Below, one piece after another: positions 8,924 to 16,314 of a DNA stretch of 64,000 nucleotides. This DNA is from JAGNHN01 sp964590645 (GTDB lineage: Bacteria > Bacteroidota > Bacteroidia > Bacteroidales > JAGNHN01), in contig CAZPYJ010000006.1 in the NCBI GenBank assembly GCA_964590645.1, positions 62,001 to 126,000 of the forward strand. The letters are read 5' to 3'. Under the pieces are notes generated by a model that was not told the origin of the DNA, searched no databases, and worked only from the letters and a program-made list of their open reading frames with translations. A program made the position numbers and the translations under genes. Numbering within the stretch: position 1 is the first letter of the stretch; the number at the start of each line of letters is the position of its first letter.

Positions 8924-9540
8924 GGGCTGCTTGGGTTTGACTGATGGCAACAGAGTGCCGTAAGCTCAGCAAGTTGATGGATATGGTAGTGGGCATCAGG
9001 CAGGGATTCAGGGCGATCTGTCAGGCCTACCGCAATCCAGGATTGATTGATTGCCAGGGCAATATCTGAAGAAGCATCCCCCACCATTACGCAACAATGC
9101 GGATCAATGCCGGGGAAATCCCTGAGGGCTTGCAGGAACAAGCCGGCCTTTGGTTTACGGCAGTCACAAGCTTCGCTTGCAAGGTGCGGACAATGGTACA
9201 CCCCGTCTATTCTGCCGCCGGCTTCCTTGATTCTATTGCGCATAAAACGGTGTACTGCTTCCAGCTGCCTTTCAGTCATCAAGCCTTTGCCAATCCCCTG
9301 CTGGTTGGTCAGGACAATGATGCGAGAAAACAGGCCAGCCAAGACAGGCATTGTTTCCAGGACGCCAGGCAGAAAATCAAACTCATCCGGGTGACAGATG
9401 TAGCCTCCCACCTTTCTCCGGTTGATCACTCCGTCCCGGTCCAGAAAAAGAGTCCACTTCCGGTCGATGAGCGGAAAAGGCCGGGCATTGCTGTTGCTAT
9501 TTTTTTTGGGATCAGCCACGGAAGAAATGCGCTTCGACAT
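8920..9540 (-). CDS. gmhB: D-glycero-D-manno-heptose 1,7-bisphosphate 7-phosphatase (GmhB-like HAD hydrolase)
   Basis: HAD-superfamily phosphatase that removes the C7 phosphate in ADP-heptose synthesis for lipopolysaccharide. Motif I is LFLDRDGVIN with nucleophile Asp34 and general acid Asp36. Motif II is VLTNQQGIGKG. The GmhB zinc-binding cysteine loop is CPHLASEACDCRKPKAG, and motif IV is VMVGDASSDI. The ATG at 9540 is preferred; the upstream TTG at 9561 would extend further into gmhA. It overlaps the gmhA end by 29 bp and the symporter start by 4 bp. A histidinol-phosphatase role is the main alternative. Confidence 0.88.
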   Translation of the reverse strand: MSKRISSVADPKKNSNSNARPFPLIDRKWTLFLDRDGVINRRKVGGYICHPDEFDFLPGVLETMPVLAGLFSRIIVLTNQQGIGKGLMTERQLEAVHRFMRNRIKEAGGRIDGVYHCPHLASEACDCRKPKAGLFLQALRDFPGIDPHCCVMVGDASSDIALAINQSWIAVGLTDRPESLPDAHYHIHQLAELTALCCHQSNPSSP

Positions 9541-10087
9541 ACTCGCAAAAAAGGTGGCCAATCAGGATATGCAACTCCTGGATACGCGGTGTGTCGTCTG
9601 AAGGCATATTGAGCAGGATATCGCTGTATGCGGCCAACTTCCCTCCCCTGCTGCCTGTCAGCCCAATCACCTTAACCCCCATTTCTTTGGCTTTGATGGC
9701 TGCAGCAAGCACATTGGTGGAATTACCTGATGTGGAAAGGGCGATCAGCAGGTCTCCGGCTTTCGCCCTGGATTCGAGCAAACGCGCATAGACATACTCA
9801 TAACCATAATCATTCCCCACTGCGGTGAGGTATGAGGAGTTCACGTGCAGGGCTTCAGCATCCAGGGGCGGCCTGTCAAAATAAAAACGTCCGCTAAGCT
9901 CGGCAGCGATGTGTTGTGCATCAGCAGCACTGCCCCCATTTCCGCACAACATTACCTTCTTCCCGGCACGATAGGCCTCCAGACCTGCATCGCAAAAGGC
10001 CTGAACCCTTTCCAGGAGGGCAGCATCATTCAGCAGCTCCTGCTTCTTCTGTATCGATAATTGTATGATCTCCTGAATGCTTTTCAT
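9512..10087 (-). CDS. gmhA: Sedoheptulose 7-phosphate isomerase (GmhA-like SIS protein)
   Basis: Converts sedoheptulose 7-phosphate to heptose 7-phosphate, the first step of LPS heptose synthesis. The SIS domain shows the phosphate-binding CGNGGSAADAQHIAAELSGR and LSTSGNS. Length 191 residues is normal for GmhA. I use the ATG at 10087; a GTG one codon upstream is possible. A -7 match lies 30 bp upstream. It leads an overlapping set with gmhB and the symporter. DiaA-type SIS proteins are similar, but the gmhB neighbour favours GmhA. Confidence 0.9.
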   Translation of the reverse strand: MKSIQEIIQLSIQKKQELLNDAALLERVQAFCDAGLEAYRAGKKVMLCGNGGSAADAQHIAAELSGRFYFDRPPLDAEALHVNSSYLTAVGNDYGYEYVYARLLESRAKAGDLLIALSTSGNSTNVLAAAIKAKEMGVKVIGLTGSRGGKLAAYSDILLNMPSDDTPRIQELHILIGHLFCEYVEAHFFRG

Positions 10088-10117
10088 CACTATTTGTATT
10101 TAGCCGGATTCGAATCG

Positions 10118-10125
10118 CAAAACTA
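10118..10125 (-). promoter_or_regulatory. -7 element of the gmhA operon
   Basis: Minus-strand TAGTTTTG matches TAnnTTTG, 30 bp before the gmhA ATG. Confidence 0.45.
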
Positions 10126-10144
10126 CAAAAGCCCGCTCAGCTTA

Positions 10145-11926
10145 TTAATCCTGCATCGACAGTTCGAGCAGTGTTTTTCGGTAAGCATTGAAAACGTGTG
10201 CACGGGAAACGAAACCCACATACTTGCCCTGATCAATCACCGGCAGATTGTAGTATCCGCTTTTCCGGAATTTCTCCATCACATTATCCATTGTTTCTGC
10301 AGTAGAAACCTGTTCGCTGGGTTGGATGATATAGGGCGTGAGCGGGTTCTGATATTTTTCGGGATGGAACATATCCTTTCGCACATCATCCAGGTCGATG
10401 ACGCCACGAAAAGTATTGTCCTGGTCCACAACCGGAAAAATATTCCGTTTCGAAACGGCGATGCGCTCCACCAGCTCTCCCAGGCTGGCATCAGGGGGAA
10501 TGGTCAGGAGGTCGGTGTCAATCACATCTTTAATATTCATCAGGGTAAGCACACTTTGGTCGCGATGATGAGCCAGGAGGTCTCCGCGTTCAGCCAGACG
10601 GCGGGTAAAGATAGAGTGCGGATTATAGGCCTTCACAACCAGAAAAGCGATCCCGGTGGTGATCATCAGGGGGACGAAAAGCTCATATCCCTTGGTCAAT
10701 TCAGCAACCAGGAAGATGGCAGTCAGGGGGGCGTGCAAAACCGCGCCCAATACTCCGGCCATTCCCACGAGTGTGAAATTGCGCTCGTCGAGGTAGAGGT
10801 TTCCGAACAGGCGCGTGAGCACGCCGGCAAAAAGGAAGCCACTCAGTCCCCCTGTCATTGCTGCCGGCGCAAAAATACCTCCTATCCCTCCTCCTGAAAG
10901 GGTGAGGGTGGTAGCCATAACTTTCAATAACAGAATCATCAGCACAAATCCGAGCAATTGCCAGGCAGAATCCTTAAAAGCATAGAAAAAACTATGATCG
11001 AGCAGGTGGGTTGATTCGCCTGCGATGATCATCCGGATGCTGTCGTAGCCTTCGCCATATAAGGGAGGGAAAAAGTAGATGAGCAAACCCAGCAAGCCCA
11101 GGGCGATGAAAGCCCGCAGATAGACATTTCTGATCTTCTCCATTTTTCCCGATACGGCAAAGTGGACGACGTAGAAATAGATGGAGACCAGGCCGCACAA
11201 TAAGCCCAGCAAGAGATAATAGGGCACCTCCCCCATCTCAAAGGGGGCCACGTGTTGGAAGTGAAAGAGAATTTGCTCCGACATCAACAACCTGGTTGTC
11301 AGTGCCCCTGCCACTGAAGCGGTCAGAAGCGGCAGGATGGAGGCGGTACTCAGATCGAGCAGCAAAACCTCCAGGCTGAATATGACTGCAGCAACCGGCG
11401 TGGTAAAAATGGATGCCATTGCCCCTGAGGCACCGCAACCGATCAGCAGCATCCTGTTCTGCTGGTTCATCTGCATCCCCTGGCCGATGAAGGAGCCAAA
11501 AGCAGATCCCGCAGAGATAATGGGCGACTCCAGTCCGATCGAACCTCCAAAACCGGCAGTGAGGGAGGCGCCGGCCAGGGGGGAGTACATCCGATGCCGT
11601 TTCATCCTGCCCTTCATTCGGGAAAGCGCAAACAACACCCTTGGAACCCCCTGAAAATCGCTATCCTTAATAATGAACCGAAAGAAAAGCAGGCTAAGCA
11701 ATACACCCGCCAGCGGATAAACAATGTAGAGGGTGTTCGCTGTTCGCAACTGCATTTCTCCGGTCAACAGGCCTTCAATACGAAACACAGCGGATTTCAG
11801 CAACCAGGCAGCCAGGCCTGCAGCGATGCCTATGATCAGGCTGAGGAGAATGGTGAAGTAGCGATCGGAGATGCGGGAAGACCTCCAGAGGTTGAAGCGA
11901 TCTATATACACCCCAAAATGCATCAT
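10145..11926 (-). CDS. ClC-type chloride channel/antiporter with C-terminal CBS pair
   Basis: A 593-residue anion channel or proton/anion exchanger. The hydrophobic N-terminal 420 residues contain the ClC filter motifs: GFGGSIGLESP (with the gating Glu), GGGIGGIFAPAAM and GAVLHAPLTAIFLVAEL. Two CBS domains follow (about residues 450-510 and 520-585), which usually sense adenine nucleotides. A methionine pair at 11926/11923 gives two possible starts. It stands alone between gmhA and the glycosyltransferase, with 42-57 bp gaps on both sides. Confidence 0.93.
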   Translation of the reverse strand: MMHFGVYIDRFNLWRSSRISDRYFTILLSLIIGIAAGLAAWLLKSAVFRIEGLLTGEMQLRTANTLYIVYPLAGVLLSLLFFRFIIKDSDFQGVPRVLFALSRMKGRMKRHRMYSPLAGASLTAGFGGSIGLESPIISAGSAFGSFIGQGMQMNQQNRMLLIGCGASGAMASIFTTPVAAVIFSLEVLLLDLSTASILPLLTASVAGALTTRLLMSEQILFHFQHVAPFEMGEVPYYLLLGLLCGLVSIYFYVVHFAVSGKMEKIRNVYLRAFIALGLLGLLIYFFPPLYGEGYDSIRMIIAGESTHLLDHSFFYAFKDSAWQLLGFVLMILLLKVMATTLTLSGGGIGGIFAPAAMTGGLSGFLFAGVLTRLFGNLYLDERNFTLVGMAGVLGAVLHAPLTAIFLVAELTKGYELFVPLMITTGIAFLVVKAYNPHSIFTRRLAERGDLLAHHRDQSVLTLMNIKDVIDTDLLTIPPDASLGELVERIAVSKRNIFPVVDQDNTFRGVIDLDDVRKDMFHPEKYQNPLTPYIIQPSEQVSTAETMDNVMEKFRKSGYYNLPVIDQGKYVGFVSRAHVFNAYRKTLLELSMQD

Positions 11927-11968
11927 ATCCCCGGGAATAAGGATGCGACGCAGTATAGTACAGTTGTA

Positions 11969-12922
11969 TTATTCAAATCCGCTTTCTTCATCCACGAGAT
12001 AGGTATTTCTATCAGGAGCACTCCTGGACACCAGCTCGGCCAGGAAGCCGGTCAGAAAAAGTTGGGTACCGATAATCATTGCCAGCAGGGCAAGATAAAA
12101 GAGAGGTTGATCCACCACTTCACGCACATTGGACCCACCCAGTCGGAAAAACTTGACTGCCAGAATCCAGACAGAAATAAAACCTCCAATCAGGAAAGAA
12201 AGCGAACCCAGGCTACCAAAGAAGTGCATAGGGCGGCGGGCAAAGCGGGTAACAAAACTGATGGATAAGAGGTCGAGAAAGCCATTTACGAATCGTTCCA
12301 ATCCAAATTTGGTTACCCCATATTTGCGGGCCTGGTGTTGCACCACCTTCTCCCCTATTTTCCGAAAGCCTGCCCTTTTGGCCATTACGGGAATATAGCG
12401 GTGCATCTCGCCATATACTTCCACCGACTTAATGACTTTATTGCGGTATGCCTTCAGCCCGCAATTAAAATCGTGGAGATGGATGCCGGACATTTTGCGG
12501 GTTGCCCAATTATAGAGTTTGGTGGGGATGGTTTTGGTCAAGGGATCGTGACGCCGTTTTTTCCATCCGCTGACCAGGTCAAGTCCTTCCTCCGTGATCA
12601 TCCGGTAGAGTTCCGGGATTTCATCAGGGCTGTCCTGCAAGTCGGCATCCATAGTGATAACCACCTTCCCTTTTGCCTTTTCAAATCCCTTATTCAGGGC
12701 AGCGGATTTGCCATAGTTGCGGCGGAATCGCAGGCCTTTTATGGCAGGGGTTTGGGCGGAGAGGCTTTGTATTACCTTCCAGGAATCATCTGTAGAACCG
12801 TCATCCACAAAAATGACTTCATAACTGAAGCTGTTTTCCTTCATCACCCTTTCAATCCACTTGGCAAGTTCGGGCAGGGATTCCTCTTCGTTTAGCAGGG
12901 GGATGACAATGCTGATATCCAT
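11969..12922 (-). CDS. Membrane-anchored family 2 glycosyltransferase (DPM1/ArnC-like)
   Basis: GT2 enzyme of the polyprenyl-phosphate sugar transferase type. The N-terminus IVIPLLNEEESLPELAKWI begins the GT-A fold, with DDGSTDDSW and the metal-binding DADLQDSPDEIPEL downstream. Near the C-terminus are two predicted membrane helices (about residues 230-255 and 270-295). The acceptor is probably a lipid-linked phosphate, but which sugar cannot be told. It starts 4 bp after the stop of the DUF4199 gene, so both form an operon from the promoter at 13503-13510. Confidence 0.9.
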   Translation of the reverse strand: MDISIVIPLLNEEESLPELAKWIERVMKENSFSYEVIFVDDGSTDDSWKVIQSLSAQTPAIKGLRFRRNYGKSAALNKGFEKAKGKVVITMDADLQDSPDEIPELYRMITEEGLDLVSGWKKRRHDPLTKTIPTKLYNWATRKMSGIHLHDFNCGLKAYRNKVIKSVEVYGEMHRYIPVMAKRAGFRKIGEKVVQHQARKYGVTKFGLERFVNGFLDLLSISFVTRFARRPMHFFGSLGSLSFLIGGFISVWILAVKFFRLGGSNVREVVDQPLFYLALLAMIIGTQLFLTGFLAELVSRSAPDRNTYLVDEESGFE

Positions 12923-12926
12923 AAGG

Positions 12927-13475
12927 TCAGACCATTTGAGATTGGGTGGGATCTTCCTTTTTCAGAAAGAAGGACAGGATCAATGCCAGGATGGCGGTGA
13001 CAAAAAGATTGGTCAGAAAACCAAAAAAGGCAAGCCATCCCGGAGAGGTGAAGCGTTCGGTCCACGAAAGGGCCATATTCAGGGCTTCGTCCGTAATCTC
13101 CGGATCCCTGCGCAGGATTTCCTGCTCAGCCGTATGCCTCATCACTTCGATCATTGAAGGATCAAAAAACTTGTAAAACAAAAAGATATAAACAGAAAGC
13201 ACCAAACTGGCAATCAGTCCTATCAGGAAAGAAGAACTGAAAGACCTTCCGTATGTAATGAAACCATTGAGTTGTCTTTCTCGAAAAGTTTTGGTTCCGT
13301 AGTACATCCCTCCTACCAGCAGGATGAATGTCACAAAACCAATGGCTCTGTTTTCCATCATTCCAAGGGCATAGGTAAGCAGGGAAAAAAGAATCAGCAA
13401 TCCACCGGTGATCAGCCCGTGCGTGAGGGCATTTTTACCGGGGCCGGGAACAAAAGGATTGGGTGTTGTTTCCAT
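12927..13475 (-). CDS. DUF4199 family membrane protein
   Basis: A small inner-membrane protein with four hydrophobic segments, matching the DUF4199 pattern (ALTHGLITGGLLILFSLLTY, then a second segment and the GITYGRSF-like loop seen here as GFITYGRSFSSSF). Function is unknown. The ATG at 13475 is chosen because a -7 promoter match lies at 13503-13510, inside the longer open frame that begins at 13532, so the longer version could not be transcribed from that promoter. Its pairing with a DPM1-like glycosyltransferase 4 bp downstream suggests a joint envelope role (inference). Confidence 0.8.
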   Translation of the reverse strand: METTPNPFVPGPGKNALTHGLITGGLLILFSLLTYALGMMENRAIGFVTFILLVGGMYYGTKTFRERQLNGFITYGRSFSSSFLIGLIASLVLSVYIFLFYKFFDPSMIEVMRHTAEQEILRRDPEITDEALNMALSWTERFTSPGWLAFFGFLTNLFVTAILALILSFFLKKEDPTQSQMV

Positions 13476-13502
13476 AGTTATCGGAATTGGTTGGAGAAGG
13501 GA

Positions 13503-13510
13503 CAAAGGTA
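13503..13510 (-). promoter_or_regulatory. -7 element of the DUF4199/glycosyltransferase operon
   Basis: Minus-strand TACCTTTG, an exact consensus match, 28 bp before the ATG at 13475. It decides the start of that gene. Confidence 0.55.
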
Positions 13511-13570
13511 ATAAATGAAGGCATCGGCACAAAGAATATCCTCACTGCTCCGACAGAGTGCATTTTTTTG

Positions 13571-13578
13571 TACTTTTG
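13571..13578 (+). promoter_or_regulatory. -7 element of the SRP RNA gene
   Basis: TACTTTTG matches TAnnTTTG and ends 5 bp before the first base of the RNA stem, the spacing expected for transcription start at the RNA 5' end. Confidence 0.6.
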
Positions 13579-13582
13579 CGCC

Positions 13583-13681
13583 AGGGTAAGTCTTATACGA
13601 CCAGCTCCTGTTGAACTCCCCCAGGTCCGGAAGGAAGCAAGGGTAAACGGTTGTAGCGGTGCGATATGAGTAGCTTACCCT
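13583..13681 (+). ncRNA. ffs: Signal recognition particle RNA (4.5S-like)
   Basis: The conserved domain IV core is visible: CCAGGTCCGGAAGGAAGCA at 13621-13639, with the asymmetric-loop and GGAA tetraloop sequence of bacterial SRP RNA, followed by GGGTAA. The ends pair: GGGTAAG (13584-13590) with CTTACCC (13674-13680). The length of about 99 nt fits the small bacterial form. A -7 element ends 5 bp upstream and a T-run (TACTTTTTTT) follows. The RNA binds Ffh and targets membrane proteins to the translocon. Confidence 0.93.
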
Positions 13682-13690
13682 ACTTTTTTT
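13674..13690 (+). terminator. T-run ending the SRP RNA
   Basis: The closing stem strand CTTACCC is followed at once by TACTTTTTTT, a U-tract that would end transcription of the SRP RNA. Confidence 0.5.
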
Positions 13691-13753
13691 GGGTACATCG
13701 GCCCGCATCGTCTATGCCCCGGTGAAATGCAGCACTACATATAACTTAAACCA

Positions 13754-14380
13754 ATGTTGCTTAAGATTTATGAGGAGAACCCGAGCAGCCGGCACATCAA
13801 GAAGGCTGCGGATACCCTTCGGGAAGGGGGAATTATCATTTACCCTACGGATACCATTTATGCCCTGGGCTGTGATTTGTATAACCTGAAGGCCATCGAT
13901 CAATTGGCGATGCTGAAAGGGATGAGGAAGGAGGAAGCTCGCTTTTCTTTTATCTGCCACGATTTGAGCCAGTTATCCGACTACACCAAACCCATTCCCA
14001 ATGAGGTATTCAGGTTGATGCGGCAATTGCTTCCCGGCCCCTACACTTTTATTCTTGAGGCAAACAACAATGTACCAAAGAGCATACAAAGGAAGCGCAA
14101 GCAGGTAGGGATCAGGGTACCCGACAATAACATCACCCGGGCCATTGTTGAGATGCTGGGAAACCCGATTATGAGTACGTCCATCCACGATACTGATGAG
14201 ATCATTGAGTACACCACCGATCCTGAGCTGATTTATGAAAAGTTCCGGGATCAGGTGGATCTGGTGATTGATGGAGGATACGGCGACAACCAGCCCTCCA
14301 CCGTGCTGGATTGCACCGGAGGAGACATTGTAGTGATGCGGCAAGGCAAAGGGCTTGTAGATCATCTGCTTCAAAAATAA
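13754..14380 (+). CDS. YciO/TsaC/Sua5 family protein (L-threonylcarbamoyladenylate synthase-like)
   Basis: YrdC-fold protein of 208 residues. The TsaC-type motif GGIIIYPTDTIYALGCDL near residue 30 and LPGPYTFILEA near residue 95 are present, as is the nucleotide-contacting VGIRVPDN. TsaC/Sua5 makes threonylcarbamoyl-AMP for tRNA t6A; the YciO branch has an uncertain role. Features such as MRKEEARFSFICHDL, where TsaC usually has KxR near PL, resemble YciO, so the specific enzyme role is not certain. It sits 5 bp before the deaminase gene. Confidence 0.85.
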   Translation: MLLKIYEENPSSRHIKKAADTLREGGIIIYPTDTIYALGCDLYNLKAIDQLAMLKGMRKEEARFSFICHDLSQLSDYTKPIPNEVFRLMRQLLPGPYTFILEANNNVPKSIQRKRKQVGIRVPDNNITRAIVEMLGNPIMSTSIHDTDEIIEYTTDPELIYEKFRDQVDLVIDGGYGDNQPSTVLDCTGGDIVVMRQGKGLVDHLLQK

Positions 14381-14385
14381 GGGCA

Positions 14386-14877
14386 ATGACTAAAGAGAGC
14401 CAAAAGGACAACCACCCCCATTTTCTCCGCCTGGCGATAGAGGCGGCCGGAACAAACATTGCGGGAACACGGGGCGGCCCTTTCGGAGCCGCAGTAGTCA
14501 AAGAGGGGGAAGTGATTGCCATAGCCTGCAACCAGGTGGTTCAGGACAATGACCCGACCGCCCACGCCGAAATCGTTGCCATACGGGAGGCCTGCCGGAA
14601 ACTGGGCACCTTTCAACTGGATGATTGTATCATTTACGCCAGCTGTGAACCCTGCCCGATGTGCCTTGGAGCAATATACTGGGCACGCCCCCAGGCGATA
14701 TATTATGCCGCCCACCGAGAGGATGCGGCTGCCATTGGCTTCGACGATGCACATATTTATCAACAAATACCCCTTCCTCCAAAACGTAGAAGCATCCCGG
14801 CAATCAATATGCTCAGGCAGGAAGCCATCGCAGTTTTCCGTGCCTGGGAAGCCTCCGGAAGCAGAATTCCTTATTGA
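14386..14877 (+). CDS. Nucleoside/guanine deaminase-like zinc hydrolase
   Basis: CDA-fold deaminase of 163 residues. Zinc ligands and the catalytic Glu are visible in TAHAEIVAIREA (His-Ala-Glu) and CEPCPMCLGA (PCxxC). The tail with DDAHIYQQIPLPP, 12 residues after the ARPQAIYYAAHREDA segment, resembles guanine deaminase GuaD rather than tRNA adenosine deaminase TadA. The ATG at 14386 is preferred over an upstream in-frame start at 14311, since it lies just after the previous stop (5-bp gap). An operon with the YciO gene is likely. Confidence 0.88.
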   Translation: MTKESQKDNHPHFLRLAIEAAGTNIAGTRGGPFGAAVVKEGEVIAIACNQVVQDNDPTAHAEIVAIREACRKLGTFQLDDCIIYASCEPCPMCLGAIYWARPQAIYYAAHREDAAAIGFDDAHIYQQIPLPPKRRSIPAINMLRQEAIAVFRAWEASGSRIPY

Positions 14878-14890
14878 GTGAGCTTGAATA

Positions 14891-14912
14891 GGTATCCTAA
14901 TAAACGGATACC
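14891..14912. other. Short inverted repeat after the deaminase gene
   Basis: GGTATCC (14891-14897) and GGATACC (14906-14912) pair over 7 bp with an 8-nt loop. No T-run follows on the plus strand, so it is a weak terminator candidate at best. Confidence 0.35.
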
Positions 14913-15072
14913 CAAAGAATAAAAAACAATTGACCCGACAAGCCTGCCAACACAAGCCATTGTATGAAATAATTAAAAAAAAGCCTCCGCCCAGGGTAAC
15001 TTATGGCGTCATTCCGGTATTAATGGCTATCCCGGTCGCATAATTCTCCGTTAATAACTCCGGGTACACATC

Positions 15073-15104
15073 TTTGCATTTTCTTGTATTTTGGCATATT
15101 TTTG
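15073..15104 (+). promoter_or_regulatory. Full Bacteroidota-type promoter of the T9SS cargo/SprF pair
   Basis: TTTG at 15073-15076 (-33 element), 20 bp spacer, and TATTTTTG at 15097-15104 (-7 element TAnnTTTG). Predicted leader is about 58 nt. It is the only place in the window where I see both boxes cleanly. Confidence 0.55.
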
Positions 15105-15168
15105 AACCTTTATTGACGACACGCATCCCTTTGAAATCAACACATTTGTAATACTCAAATCAACAGTT

Positions 15169-16266
15169 ATGAAAAAACTGCTTACCTCTCTGGCCTTCAT
15201 AAGCTTATTTTTCACCGCTGCCCTGGCGCAGCAAACCGCAGCCAATTTCACATTCACACCAGCCTGTAACGGTGAGCCGACCATACTAACCAGCACCTCC
15301 ACGGTGCATCCGCTCGACAGCATAGTCATTTATGCCTGGGATCTGGATGGCGACCTGAGCTTCGACGATGCCGTGGGCCCTGTCATTACCCACACCTTCC
15401 CCGGCCCCGCCCTGGAGCACAATGTCGGATTGAAGATTACTACCAAATTCAACCTGACTGAGGCAATCTACCGCCAGGTTACCATCAGTGAGGTCAGTGC
15501 CGGTTTCACCTGGGTGAATACCTGCGAAGGGGATGCCACCGAATTTACCAGCACTTCCACGGCCACTAACGATGTGATCGTAGACTATACCTGGGATTTC
15601 GGAACAGGCCTGGCCAGCAAAGACCAGAACCCGGTGTATGTCTTCCCGGATTGGACTATGTACGATGTGAGCCTCACGGTAGTAAGCGCCAATGGATGCA
15701 GCGACCAGATCAGCCAATCCGTACTCGTGAATCCGTTGCCGGGTATCAACCTGACATACAGTATGGATCCTGTTGACCCCAATGCGGTAATCCCGGCTTT
15801 CAGCTTTTTTGAGGGAGAAATCCTGAATGTGACCGCCGTTATTGCCCCCCTGGATGCCGCAGTTACCTGGTCGGATGGACAAACCGGCCTGAACGCCTCC
15901 TTCGGGCAGGCAGGAAACTATTCCGTGACCGTCACTGATAAAAATGGCTGCAATAAAACGCTATTCTTCACTATCGAGACAACCCTGCGAAACGATCTTG
16001 AACCTACCACCGTGATCACCCCCAATGGGGATGGATACAATGATTTCTGGTTGATCAAACCAGTGATCCTACCCGATGAAAGTTATGAAGTTGCGGTGTT
16101 CAACCGTTGGGGCGACCAGGTCTACTCCAACAGCAATTACAATAATGACTGGGACGGAACCTACGAAGGGAATCCTCTCCCGGAAGGTGCTTATTATTAC
16201 GTCGTTAAGAATAATAAGCGTACTGAAGAGGTAAAAAAAGGCGCCATCAATATCGTGGTGAAATAA
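15169..16266 (+). CDS. PKD-type protein with gliding-motility-associated C-terminal domain (type B T9SS cargo)
   Basis: A secreted protein of 365 residues. A signal peptide ends near ALAQQ (residue 22). Two or three PKD-like beta-sandwich repeats follow (for example YAWDLDGDLSFDDAV and YTWDFGTGLASKDQNPVYVF). The C-terminal ~90 residues match the gliding-motility-associated C-terminal domain (CHU_C, type B sorting): VITPNGDGYNDFW, VAVFNRWGDQVY, DWDGTYEGNPLPEGAYYYV. Such proteins cross the outer membrane through the type IX system. A porP/sprF-like gene follows after 48 bp, the typical partner arrangement. Confidence 0.9.
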   Translation: MKKLLTSLAFISLFFTAALAQQTAANFTFTPACNGEPTILTSTSTVHPLDSIVIYAWDLDGDLSFDDAVGPVITHTFPGPALEHNVGLKITTKFNLTEAIYRQVTISEVSAGFTWVNTCEGDATEFTSTSTATNDVIVDYTWDFGTGLASKDQNPVYVFPDWTMYDVSLTVVSANGCSDQISQSVLVNPLPGINLTYSMDPVDPNAVIPAFSFFEGEILNVTAVIAPLDAAVTWSDGQTGLNASFGQAGNYSVTVTDKNGCNKTLFFTIETTLRNDLEPTTVITPNGDGYNDFWLIKPVILPDESYEVAVFNRWGDQVYSNSNYNNDWDGTYEGNPLPEGAYYYVVKNNKRTEEVKKGAINIVVK

Positions 16267-16314
16267 GCCTCCTGGCAATTCAAACTCATTGTAAACCCTT
16301 AAAAACGAAATAGA

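Noticed and set aside
10061..10897. Plus-strand 278-codon open frame inside the ClC gene
   Set aside because: It is antisense to the CBS region of a well-supported ClC protein and has no recognisable motif or start context.
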